Assembly (NCBI GenBank): GCA_045402695.1
Contig: JAWPNA010000249.1
Location: 1 to 6,681 of the forward strand
Direction: 5' to 3'
Length of the DNA: 6,681 bases
Origin: JAWPNA01 sp045402695
GTDB taxonomy: Bacteria; Acidobacteriota; Polarisedimenticolia; JACPZX01; DASXTC01
Made by a program: the position numbers and the translations under genes. The notes under the pieces were generated by a model. It was not told the DNA's origin, ran no database searches, and was given only the letters and a program-made list of their open reading frames with translations. Shown piece by piece: positions 1 through 5,994 of this stretch. Within the stretch, counting starts at the first letter, position 1. Every line of letters begins with the position of its first letter.

Positions 1-1
1 G

Positions 2-1720
2 TTCGACAGAGTCCCTCCCGGTTCCTCGTTCCGCCTCGCCGTGGCCGTGAAGATCGACGAAGGCTGGCATATCAATGCGCACAACCCCACCCTGGAATAC
101 CTGATCCCGACCACGTTGTCGATCGAGCAGGGTGAGGCCACTTTTGGTCTCACCTTCCGTGAGCCGATCTACCCCGCTCACGTCGAGCGGGCCTTCGCCT
201 TCACCGATGGGGAAAAGCTGCGCGTGTACGAAGGGACCGTCCTCGTCGGCGCCGAGGGCAAGGCCGGCAAGGATCTGACCGCCGGGGCGCGCGCGTTGCG
301 CAGCACGCTCACGGTGCAGGCCTGCAACGACAAGTCCTGCCTGGCTCCCGCCAAGCTCGCGGTCGAGATCCCCCTGCCGATCGCAGGGCCCGGCGAGCCG
401 GTGAACGCCATCAACGCCGACATCTTCGGAGCTATCAAGTTCGAAGGAGGCGCGTTTCCCTCTCAGGCGCTTCCGCGAGGGGGCCCATCGGACCCGCAGT
501 CGGGCGGTGCGGGCCTCAACGATCTCGGCCGATCGATCCGGCAATCAGGGTGGCTGGCCACGCTGGCGCTGATCTTCCTGTCAGGCCTAGCGCTGAACCT
601 GACGCCGTGCGTCTACCCCCTCATCCCGATCACACTTGCTTACTTCGGCGGGCAGGCGGCGGGCAGGCCATCGCGCACCTTCAAGCTGGCATCGCTGTAC
701 GTCCTGGGCATGTGCCTGACCTACTCGGCGCTGGGCGCCCTGGCCGCGACGACGGGAAGCGTGCTGGGCTCCGCTCTGCAGAGCCCGATCTCGCTCATCT
801 TCGTCGCCCTGGTGATGCTCGCGCTGGCGCTCTCGATGTTCGGCCTGTACGACATCCAGGTGCCGATGGCGTTGCGCCGCTTCGTGATGTCCCGGCCAGG
901 TCCCTCGGGTGCGCTCTTCATGGGACTGACCGTGGGCCTGGTGGCCGCGCCCTGCGTGGGCCCCTTCGTGGTGAGCTTGCTGGCCTACGTCGGCCGGACC
1001 GGCAGCCCCCTTCTGGGCTTCACGCTCTTCTTCGTGCTGGCGCTGGGTCTCGGCGTCCCCTTCCTGGTGCTGGGCGGGTTCGCCGGCGCCGCCACAGGTC
1101 TGCCGAAGGCGGGCGCGTGGATGGATTGGGTCAAGAAGGTCTTCGGGTGCATCCTCATCGCGATGGCGTTCTACTTCATCAACCCATTGCTGCCGAAGGA
1201 TGCGGCCCGGTTCACGATTCCCATCGTGCTGCTGGCCTCGGGGCTCTATCTCGGGTTCGTGGAAGGCTCACCGGTGGGCGGCACCGGCTTCCGCACGGCG
1301 CGGTTCTCCACGGCGCTCGCGTGCGCGGGAATCGCGGTGTGGCTAATGCTGCCGGGCGACGCGGCCGCCGGCGTCCAGTGGGAGCCTTACACGGATGAGG
1401 CTCTCCACGCCGCGCGGACCGCCCGGCGGCCGGTGATGATCGACTTCACGGCCGACTGGTGCCTTCCCTGCAAGGAGCTGGACCACTTCACCTTCAGCGA
1501 TCGAGACGTGGTCGCCGCGTCACGCACCTTCTTCACGCTGAAGGCGGACATCACGAGCACCATGTCTCCGCCCGTGGAGGCTCTGAAGAACAAGTACGAG
1601 ATCCTCGGGGCTCCCACGATCGTGTTCCTCGACGCGACCGGACAGGAGCGTCGCGATCTGAGATTGACCGGCTTCGAGAAGGCGCCCGAGTTCCTGGAGA
1701 GGATGAGAAAGGTCCTGTGA
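2..1720 (+). CDS. dsbD: Thiol:disulfide interchange protein DsbD (5'-partial)
   Basis: DsbD is an inner-membrane reductase that passes electrons from cytoplasmic thioredoxin to periplasmic thiol proteins. The reading frame is open to the left edge and the residues before the GTG at 41 (FDRVPPGSSFRLAV) fit the family's N-terminal domain, so the true start lies outside the window. Numbering from the codon at 41, the periplasmic alpha domain covers about 1-135, with GWHIN and the redox pair C95/C100 (QACNDKSC). Eight hydrophobic segments follow between about 170 and 440. Membrane cysteines are C190 (LTPCVYP) and C305 (AAPCVGP), matching the TM1 and TM4 pair of E. coli DsbD. The C-terminal thioredoxin-like gamma domain has W473-C-L-P-C477 and a cis-Pro motif near GAPTI (523-527). 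All three redox pairs are present, so the enzyme should be active. The stop codon is 7 nt before efp, suggesting co-transcription. Confidence 0.95.
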   Translation, partial: FDRVPPGSSFRLAVAVKIDEGWHINAHNPTLEYLIPTTLSIEQGEATFGLTFREPIYPAHVERAFAFTDGEKLRVYEGTVLVGAEGKAGKDLTAGARALRSTLTVQACNDKSCLAPAKLAVEIPLPIAGPGEPVNAINADIFGAIKFEGGAFPSQALPRGGPSDPQSGGAGLNDLGRSIRQSGWLATLALIFLSGLALNLTPCVYPLIPITLAYFGGQAAGRPSRTFKLASLYVLGMCLTYSALGALAATTGSVLGSALQSPISLIFVALVMLALALSMFGLYDIQVPMALRRFVMSRPGPSGALFMGLTVGLVAAPCVGPFVVSLLAYVGRTGSPLLGFTLFFVLALGLGVPFLVLGGFAGAATGLPKAGAWMDWVKKVFGCILIAMAFYFINPLLPKDAARFTIPIVLLASGLYLGFVEGSPVGGTGFRTARFSTALACAGIAVWLMLPGDAAAGVQWEPYTDEALHAARTARRPVMIDFTADWCLPCKELDHFTFSDRDVVAASRTFFTLKADITSTMSPPVEALKNKYEILGAPTIVFLDATGQERRDLRLTGFEKAPEFLERMRKVL

Positions 1721-1724
1721 GGAG
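1719..1724 (+). promoter_or_regulatory. Ribosome binding site of efp
   Basis: GAGGAG begins within the dsbD TGA codon and ends 3 nt before the efp ATG. The short spacing matches the GGAGGAG-3 nt-GTG arrangement proposed for the parvulin gene on the other strand. Confidence 0.7.
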
Positions 1725-1727
1725 ACG

Positions 1728-2297
1728 ATGGCAGAACAGGTGAAGGCAACTGGGCTCAAGAAAGGCATGTGCGTCAAGATGAATGACGAGCTCTACGTCG
1801 TCATCAGCACGATGCACCTCACGCCGGGCAACTGGCGAGGGATGGTCCAGAGCAAGCTCCGCAATCTCAGGAGCGGCAATCAAATGGACCATCGTTTTCG
1901 CTCCGAGGATATGGTGGAGCGCGTGATCCTGGATGACATGGAAATGGAGTTTCTCTACCGGGACGGCGACGACTTCCACTTCATGAACACCGATACCTAC
2001 GACCAGGTCCACATCCACAGGGATGTGCTGGCGGGGAACGTCAGCTTCCTCACGCCGAACATGAAGCTGCGGGTGGTGTTCCACGAGCACAGTCCGGTGG
2101 GCATCGAGCTGCCGCTCACCGTGGACCTGAAGATCGTGGACACGGCGCCGGAGCTGAAAGGCGCCACCGCCTCGGCGCAGCGCAAGCCGGCCCTCACGGA
2201 AACCGGTCTCACGGTGCAGGTTCCTCCATTCATCGGCACTGGCGAGGTCGTGAGGGTCTCCACCGAGGACGGGACATACCTGGAGCGGGTGAAGTGA
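1728..2297 (+). CDS. efp: Elongation factor P with Asn at the tip loop
   Basis: EF-P binds between the ribosomal P and E sites and rescues ribosomes stalled on proline runs. The 189-residue length is normal. An N-terminal KOW-like domain (about 1-65), an OB domain (about 66-128) and a C-terminal OB domain (about 130-189) are recognisable. The family signature is intact at 153-172: K-P-A, then G160, V165-P166 and G172. The domain I tip reads P33-G-N35-W-R-G38. It aligns without gaps to the E. coli loop PGKG, placing Asn35 where E. coli has its beta-lysylated Lys34 (numbered without Met). The known Lys and Arg tip modifications could therefore not occur at that residue. Translation starts at ATG 1728 behind GAGGAG (1719-1724), which overlaps the dsbD stop codon, so the two genes are probably translationally linked. 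No EpmA, EpmB or EarP gene is in view. Confidence 0.97.
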   Translation: MAEQVKATGLKKGMCVKMNDELYVVISTMHLTPGNWRGMVQSKLRNLRSGNQMDHRFRSEDMVERVILDDMEMEFLYRDGDDFHFMNTDTYDQVHIHRDVLAGNVSFLTPNMKLRVVFHEHSPVGIELPLTVDLKIVDTAPELKGATASAQRKPALTETGLTVQVPPFIGTGEVVRVSTEDGTYLERVK

Positions 2298-2327
2298 ATC
2301 GGCACGGTCCCTGGCCGGCGCCCGCGA

Positions 2328-2741
2328 TCAGTACCTCTTGCTGAAGAAATCCCGGATGATCTCCTCGTGGTCGAACACCACATCGGACGGCAGAGCATCC
2401 ACTGAAAAGAACCGTGCTTCAGCGGCGTCATCGCCTCCGGTGGGCTCGCCGTCGGCCTCACCGATGAATACCACCGTGATCGTGTGGCCCCGCGGGTCGC
2501 GCCCCGGCTCCGAGTAGACGTGGAACTGGCGCACGAGACGGACATCGAGGCCGGTCTCCTCCTTCGCTTCCCTCGCGGCCGCGGCCTCGACCGGCTCTTC
2601 GAAACTGACGAAGCCTCCCGGCAGCGCCCAGCCGAGGGGAGGGTTGCGGCGCTTCACGAGCACGAGGAGGAGCGGGTGACCGGGCCGGGTGATGATGACG
2701 TCGACCGTGAGTCGCGGGTGGCGCTGAGGAGGGACGTTCAT
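2328..2741 (-). CDS. NUDIX hydrolase, ADP-ribose pyrophosphatase type
   Basis: NUDIX enzymes cleave nucleoside diphosphates linked to another group, using divalent metal. The 137-residue protein has a complete NUDIX box: G43, E49, R57-E58, E61-E62 and G64, with spacing GX5EX7REXXEEXG. It is preceded by the typical WALPGG (38-43). The stretch YSEPGRDPRGH (76-86) after the box is common in ADP-ribose pyrophosphatase-like members, so ADP-ribose or a related sugar nucleotide is the likeliest substrate, but substrate cannot be fixed from sequence. The ATG at 2741 is 25 nt from the 3' CCA of the upstream tRNA gene on the same strand, and only a weak AGG precedes it. No earlier in-frame start exists before the tRNA. 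The gene converges on efp with a 30-nt gap and no clear terminator between them. Confidence 0.92.
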   Translation of the reverse strand: MNVPPQRHPRLTVDVIITRPGHPLLLVLVKRRNPPLGWALPGGFVSFEEPVEAAAAREAKEETGLDVRLVRQFHVYSEPGRDPRGHTITVVFIGEADGEPTGGDDAAEARFFSVDALPSDVVFDHEEIIRDFFSKRY

Positions 2742-2766
2742 GAGTGCCTGGTCCGGGGGCGTCCGC

Positions 2767-2856
2767 TGGCGGAGAGGGGGGGATTCGAACCCCCGAGCCG
2801 GTTTCCCGACTAACGCCTTAGCAGGGCGCCCTGTTCAGCCACTCCAGCACCTCTCC
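2767..2856 (-). tRNA. tRNA-Ser (GCU anticodon), CCA encoded
   Basis: Reads AGC and AGU codons. On the minus strand the acceptor GGAGAGG (from 2856) pairs perfectly with CCTCTCC (2771-2777), followed by discriminator G (2770) and a genome-encoded CCA (2769-2767). The anticodon arm is GCGCC-CTGCTAA-GGCGT, with GCT at 2822-2820. The long variable arm is GTCGG-GAAA-CCGGC, as expected for class II serine tRNA. The T arm is GGGGG-TTCGAAT-CCCCC. The discriminator G, long variable arm and anticodon all agree with serine. It lies just upstream of the NUDIX gene on the same strand, without a visible terminator between them. Confidence 0.97.
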
Positions 2857-2860
2857 GCGG

Positions 2861-2916
2861 CGCGTCCTCTTTGCATCGTCACGTGATCGGCTCGAACGTG
2901 AGGGATCGAGGACGCG
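2861..2916 (-). repeat. 9-bp inverted repeat in the tRNA leader
   Basis: CGCGTCCTC (2861-2869) and GAGGACGCG (2908-2916) are perfect reverse complements, 38 nt apart. The nearer arm ends 4 nt before the mature tRNA 5' end. The enclosed sequence contains the palindrome TCACGTGA and a nearby TCACGT copy on the minus strand. In the pre-tRNA the arms could form a leader stem. The proposed transcription start falls inside the outer arm, so perhaps only 6-7 bp would form. Confidence 0.45.
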
Positions 2917-2918
2917 TT

Positions 2919-2947
2919 AGCATAGCAGGCACCATCCATCGGAGCAA
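2919..2947 (-). promoter_or_regulatory. Candidate sigma70-type promoter for tRNA-Ser
   Basis: On the minus strand, TTGCTC (2947-2942) is followed after exactly 17 nt by TATGCT (2924-2919). The -10 box matches the consensus at 4 of 6 positions and the -35 at 3 of 6. Transcription would begin near 2912, giving a leader of about 55 nt before the mature tRNA 5' end. The position, in the only gap upstream of the tRNA, supports the call. Confidence 0.5.
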
Positions 2948-2984
2948 GACTGTTCGTCGCTTGGTGCGGGGATGCTTGGCTGGG

Positions 2985-4991
2985 TCAGGGAATCGTCTTG
3001 CCGAACCTCAGACGGGCGAACCGGAGCTGCTGTGTCGTGAGGTCATCGTCACAGTAGATCGCCGCGTCCACCACTTCGCCGTCCTCGAGGACTGGTTCGA
3101 GCCGCGGGAAGACGAACGCCGTCTCGCGCGGGATCTTCAGCCGCTCGGCGCGCTCGGTGATGTTCCTCCGGACGTCGGGATCGAGGCGCGTGCCGAACCT
3201 GTCGAAGATCTCCGTGGCGGCCTTCTCGTCCCCTTTCGATTTGATCGTCTGCAGGGTGGCCAGCAGCTCGGAGACTCCCTCGCGCGCCTTGTTCACGTCC
3301 GTAAGGTCAACGAAGTACTTACCCTCCTCGCGCACGATTCTCACGCCGAAGTCCCGGTCCCCCTTCGGGCCTCTCCTGGAGAGGTACTGCAAGACCAGCT
3401 CCTCGCCCCTGCGGTGCGCTTCGCGCACGGTGTCCTCCGGGATGGAGCGGTAGCGCGTGACGTGCCCCTGCAGGTATCCCAGGTAGGCCGCCTCGATGAC
3501 GCCCGCCCGGTCCTCCCGTGAAAAGGCCCCGATCTGCACCAGCTTGGGGTCGAACATGTGGTACAGCGCCACCAGGTCGGCGCGGCATTCCTCCAGGGCC
3601 GAGTAGGCGCGCCCGATCAGATTGCGCGGGTCATCTTTGAGCCCTGGCTCCACTTGGCCCGAGCCGTGGCCGATCACTTCGTGCATGTAGACGATCCACT
3701 TGCGGCCGATGTCGAAGTTCCTGCGCACGTTGTCCCGAAACCGCGGCAGATAGAACTCCTGGTACATGGCCTCCTGAACCTGCGGAGACCGCGCCCCTTC
3801 GATGTTGTTCATGACGACATTCTTGCTCCCGTGCGCCTTCCGGATGCCGGCGTAGTTGGGCAGGTTGTACGCCGCCGGTGACTTGGGGCCCGCATCGCCG
3901 GTTTCCACGATCACGTTGACCACGTTGGCGACGGGTCGCTCGATTCGCCGCCTCTTGTACATCTCGGGCCACGGCATGAGTTGCTCGAAGTACGAGGCGC
4001 TGTCGGCCAGCTTCCCGATCTGTGCGGAGTCAGAGACGAACGAGACATTCGCCTCGAACTGTCCGATGACGCCGCGTGGGTCTTTGTATTGCTCGATGAA
4101 GCCGTTGATGTAGTCCACCGTCGTGGAGGACTTCAGCCAGTGGATCGAATGAAGGAGGAACTGCCCTTCCTCCCCACTGTGGTAGTAACCCAGCAGTGCC
4201 TGAAGGGCCTGGCGCTGGTCGTCGCTTCCGGCCAGAGAGATCGCCTTGCCCAGGAAGAAGGCCACAGCATCCAGGTCGCGCCCGTGCAGTCCGCCGATGC
4301 GGTACACCTCCGGGACGATCTGGCCGTCGCGCAGGAGGAACTTCACGTTGAGCCTGACCTTCCAGGCCGGATCCAGCGCATCGAACATCTGCGACGTGAT
4401 GCCCGGGTCGTACAGGGCCACCGCGCTCGTGGCGAGGATGTCCTCCCCGTCCTTCTGGTTCGTCTGGATCGGCTCGTACTCCCTCTCGAAGATGTGGGGA
4501 CGCAGGCGGGCGAGCTTGGAGTCGATGTCCTCGCCACGCCCCAGCTTCAGGTCAGCGCCCATGCCGGACGCGTGCCGCGCCGCGGCGGCGAGCATCTCGG
4601 GAGTCAGCAGTCGAGGCAAGAACTTCCTGTGATGGTCGTGATCGTACTGACCGTGGTTGATCCAGATGTACTTCAGGTAGTCATGAACGGCCGCCCTGAT
4701 GCCGGGATCGAGCCCCTCGGAGTTCACATAGATCGCCTCGAGCATCTCCTGGATCTCGAGGGCGTAACGGTGACTCTGCGCCGTGAAGATTCGATCGCCG
4801 GCGATCGCCGCCCGGTACAGGTGGTACGCCAGAGCCTTCTGCCGGCTCGTGAGCTTCTCGAACCCTGGCGCGTCAACGCCCAGCACCAGATAGTCCATGC
4901 CGTCCGGGCCGAGCCTCTCCAGCTCGCGGGCTCCCTGGACTTGAGGCCCGCAGGCCTGCGTGACGGTGTCTTCTTGTTGCGGCCACGGCAT
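2985..4991 (-). CDS. Peptidase family M49 (dipeptidyl peptidase III family)
   Basis: A zinc metallopeptidase; family members remove dipeptides from the N-terminus of short peptides. The 668-residue protein carries the diagnostic M49 motif HEVIGH (437-442), with zinc ligands H437 and H442 and catalytic E438, followed by GSG as in human DPP3. The second motif EECRAD (467-472) supplies the third ligand, E468. Other family-like stretches are IWINHGQYDH (109-118), YNLPNYAGIRKAHGSKN (375-391) and a C-terminal tail near FPRLEPV (628-634). ATG 4991 is chosen because GGAG lies 9 nt upstream and no other in-frame start occurs before the stop at 5084. It has no signal peptide in this frame, so a cytoplasmic location is inferred. 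The length suits the bacterial and plant-type M49 domain and is shorter than human DPP3. The parvulin gene is 90 nt upstream on the same strand and could share its transcript. Confidence 0.93.
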   Translation of the reverse strand: MPWPQQEDTVTQACGPQVQGARELERLGPDGMDYLVLGVDAPGFEKLTSRQKALAYHLYRAAIAGDRIFTAQSHRYALEIQEMLEAIYVNSEGLDPGIRAAVHDYLKYIWINHGQYDHDHHRKFLPRLLTPEMLAAAARHASGMGADLKLGRGEDIDSKLARLRPHIFEREYEPIQTNQKDGEDILATSAVALYDPGITSQMFDALDPAWKVRLNVKFLLRDGQIVPEVYRIGGLHGRDLDAVAFFLGKAISLAGSDDQRQALQALLGYYHSGEEGQFLLHSIHWLKSSTTVDYINGFIEQYKDPRGVIGQFEANVSFVSDSAQIGKLADSASYFEQLMPWPEMYKRRRIERPVANVVNVIVETGDAGPKSPAAYNLPNYAGIRKAHGSKNVVMNNIEGARSPQVQEAMYQEFYLPRFRDNVRRNFDIGRKWIVYMHEVIGHGSGQVEPGLKDDPRNLIGRAYSALEECRADLVALYHMFDPKLVQIGAFSREDRAGVIEAAYLGYLQGHVTRYRSIPEDTVREAHRRGEELVLQYLSRRGPKGDRDFGVRIVREEGKYFVDLTDVNKAREGVSELLATLQTIKSKGDEKAATEIFDRFGTRLDPDVRRNITERAERLKIPRETAFVFPRLEPVLEDGEVVDAAIYCDDDLTTQQLRFARLRFGKTIP

Positions 4992-5081
4992 GGACCTGAT
5001 CTCCGAATCCCAAGGGCCCGGCGACCCCGAACACCAGAAGTGCCGCCGGCCCGCTTCCTCCCCTCGGCATCGAGCCGCTCG

Positions 5082-5537
5082 CTAGCTGACTCTCTTGATG
5101 ATGTGGTAGCCGTAGGGGCTCGTCGTCATATCGTAGTCGGCAATGCCAATCTCGCCGGGCTTCAGCTTGAACCCCACATCACCAAAGGCCCGCACCATCC
5201 GGTTGCGCGGGGCTTCGCCGCCGGCGGCCGGCACGCCCAGGTTGGCCATCCCGTAGGTGCCCGGGAAGCTGTCATCGGTGTACTGCTTCACCAGGGCGTC
5301 GAAGCTCTCCCCCTTCTTTGCCCGCGCGAGCACTTCGTAAGCCAGCTTCTTCGCGTCGTCGGCCGTGCGCGTGATGTTCTTCCCCGGCAGCTTGCCGGCG
5401 AACGAGATCAGGATGTGCTGCACCACGATGTGCTCCGGCTCGGCGGTCGGCTGGGACTGTGTGGCCTCGCCCGCCGCGAGCAGGATGCCCCCCGCGGCCA
5501 GCCCCGACAAGATAAGGCCCGGCAGAATGATCTTCAC
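5082..5537 (-). CDS. Exported PpiC-type (parvulin) peptidyl-prolyl isomerase
   Basis: Parvulins catalyse cis-trans isomerisation of prolyl bonds, and exported ones assist envelope protein folding. I start at GTG 5537 (151 residues) because GGAGGAG lies 3 nt upstream and the resulting N-terminus is a good signal sequence: MKIILPG, then a hydrophobic run to about residue 22, with possible cleavage near AAGEA. There is no lipobox cysteine. The rotamase domain covers about 36-151: QHILIS (40-45), RTADDAKKLA (57-66), GESFDALVKQYTDD (76-89), LKPGEIG (125-131) and the closing GYHIIKR (143-149), with conserved H41 and H145. It is a single domain without the long chaperone arms of SurA or PrsA. A longer frame reaches ATG 5627, and ATG 5549 is also in frame. 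A promoter-like sequence overlaps the 5627 start, which argues against it. Confidence 0.88.
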   Translation of the reverse strand: MKIILPGLILSGLAAGGILLAAGEATQSQPTAEPEHIVVQHILISFAGKLPGKNITRTADDAKKLAYEVLARAKKGESFDALVKQYTDDSFPGTYGMANLGVPAAGGEAPRNRMVRAFGDVGFKLKPGEIGIADYDMTTSPYGYHIIKRVS

Positions 5538-5540
5538 GCT

Positions 5541-5547
5541 CTCCTCC
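5541..5547 (-). promoter_or_regulatory. Ribosome binding site deciding the parvulin start
   Basis: On the minus strand, GGAGGAG ends 3 nt before GTG 5537. It overlaps the alternative ATG at 5549, which has no ribosome binding site of its own, so the GTG is preferred. Confidence 0.65.
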
Positions 5548-5598
5548 ATGTGTCGCCTGTTGACGGGTGAATCGGTTGTCTGGATTTTCCGGGAAGGC

Positions 5599-5627
5599 AT
5601 CATGATCCCGCCGTTGGCCGAAGTCAA
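5599..5627 (-). promoter_or_regulatory. Candidate sigma70-type promoter for the parvulin gene
   Basis: On the minus strand, TTGACT (5627-5622, 5 of 6 consensus) is followed after 17 nt by CATGAT (5604-5599, 4 of 6). Transcription would start near 5592, leaving about 55 nt of leader before GTG 5537. It lies directly after the terminator-like stem, consistent with the parvulin gene being transcribed independently of the upstream membrane-protein gene. The M49 gene may be carried on the same transcript. Confidence 0.55.
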
Positions 5628-5655
5628 GAGGCGGGAATATCGGGAAAGAAGATGA

Positions 5656-5698
5656 AAGGCCGGCCGCGCCCGACGGGCAGTGGAGCGCGACCGGCCTT
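5656..5698 (-). terminator. Terminator-like stem-loop
   Basis: AAGGCCGGCCGCGC (5656-5669) and GCGCGACCGGCCTT (5685-5698) pair over 14 positions with one mismatch, around a 15-nt loop. On the minus strand the stem is followed by a pyrimidine-rich tract (TTCATCTTCTTTCC) but not an uninterrupted T run. It would end transcripts arriving from the membrane-protein gene or from the structured element upstream. The plus strand has no T tract after the stem. Confidence 0.55.
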
Positions 5699-5760
5699 CC
5701 TACTGGGCCATCCGCGAGGGGGGCGTCTGGGGGTGACGCGCACGGACGACCCGATCTTCA

Positions 5761-5859
5761 CGGCTACGCCCGCTACCTGAGACGCGGACACCAAGCTGCG
5801 GACCCGGACGTAGCCGCGATGCCTATCTGATGGCGCCCCAAAGATAGGTCCCGGGTCCG
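5761..5859. ncRNA. Candidate structured RNA element, pseudoknot topology
   Basis: Three perfect inverted repeats lie within 99 nt of non-coding DNA. Helix A pairs CGGCTACG (5761-5768) with CGTAGCCG (5809-5816). Helix B pairs CGGACCCGG (5799-5807) with CCGGGTCCG (5851-5859). Helix C pairs CCTATCT (5822-5828) with AGATAGG (5842-5848). A and B interleave, with B's first arm 1 nt from A's second arm, as in an H-type pseudoknot; C sits in the remaining loop. Alternatively A and B may be mutually exclusive states. The strand is undecided. On the minus strand the terminator-like stem and the parvulin gene follow. I do not recognise a known riboswitch or ribozyme class. Confidence 0.35.
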
Positions 5860-5880
5860 TGCCGTGCCACTCTCGTCGCA

Positions 5881-5994
5881 ATGCTCCGCGCGATCCAACC
5901 CCATCTGCTCTCCGAGAATGACTCCGTGAAAGGTCAGTACAGGACGGGCAATGCCGACGGGGACGAAAGCGATGACAGTAGGCCCACGGAGCAT
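5881..5994. repeat. Competing inverted repeats in the intergenic stretch
   Basis: ATGCTCCG (5881-5888) and CTCCGTG (5922-5928) can each pair perfectly with overlapping parts of one downstream arm: CGGAGCAT (5987-5994) and CACGGAG (5985-5991). The two pairings exclude each other. Function is unknown, and short GC-rich repeats of this kind can arise by chance. Confidence 0.35.

Noticed and set aside
550..1398. A 282-codon plus-strand open frame inside dsbD
   Set aside because: It is Arg/Pro/Gly-rich with no family resemblance, while the overlapping DsbD frame has all expected redox motifs and membrane helices.
2298..2327. A bidirectional terminator between the convergent efp and NUDIX genes
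   Set aside because: No convincing stem with a T tract is present in the 30-nt gap.
2484..2813. A plus-strand open frame across the NUDIX gene and the tRNA
   Set aside because: Its C-terminus (GGFEPPSRFPD) is a translation of antisense tRNA sequence, and the NUDIX box is on the opposite strand.
3981..5570. A 529-codon plus-strand open frame opposite the M49 and parvulin genes
   Set aside because: Both minus-strand genes have diagnostic motifs. The antisense product is low-complexity and unlike any family I recognise; the open frame follows from GC-biased codon use.
5761..5790. Minus-strand GGTAGCGGGCGTAGCCG resembles the 3' part of a GEMM-I cyclic dinucleotide riboswitch, and a parvulin gene follows
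   Set aside because: The defining GCAAA-containing segments and the expected paired helices are not present, so the resemblance is limited to one short segment.
5820..5850. CTGATGG next to AAAGA and GGTC recalls the hammerhead ribozyme core
   Set aside because: There is no stem II between the core segments, and position A9 of CTGATGA is G here.
5761..5859. HDV-like ribozyme, because the order of helices A, B and hairpin C resembles P1, P2 and P4
   Set aside because: There is only 1 nt where P3 and its loop should be, and the catalytic C-N-A-A junction is not in the right place.
5799..5859. A degenerate tRNA, since outer and inner stems suggest acceptor and anticodon arms
   Set aside because: There is no T arm or GTTCRA-type sequence, the central loop is 13 nt, and the total is only 61 nt.
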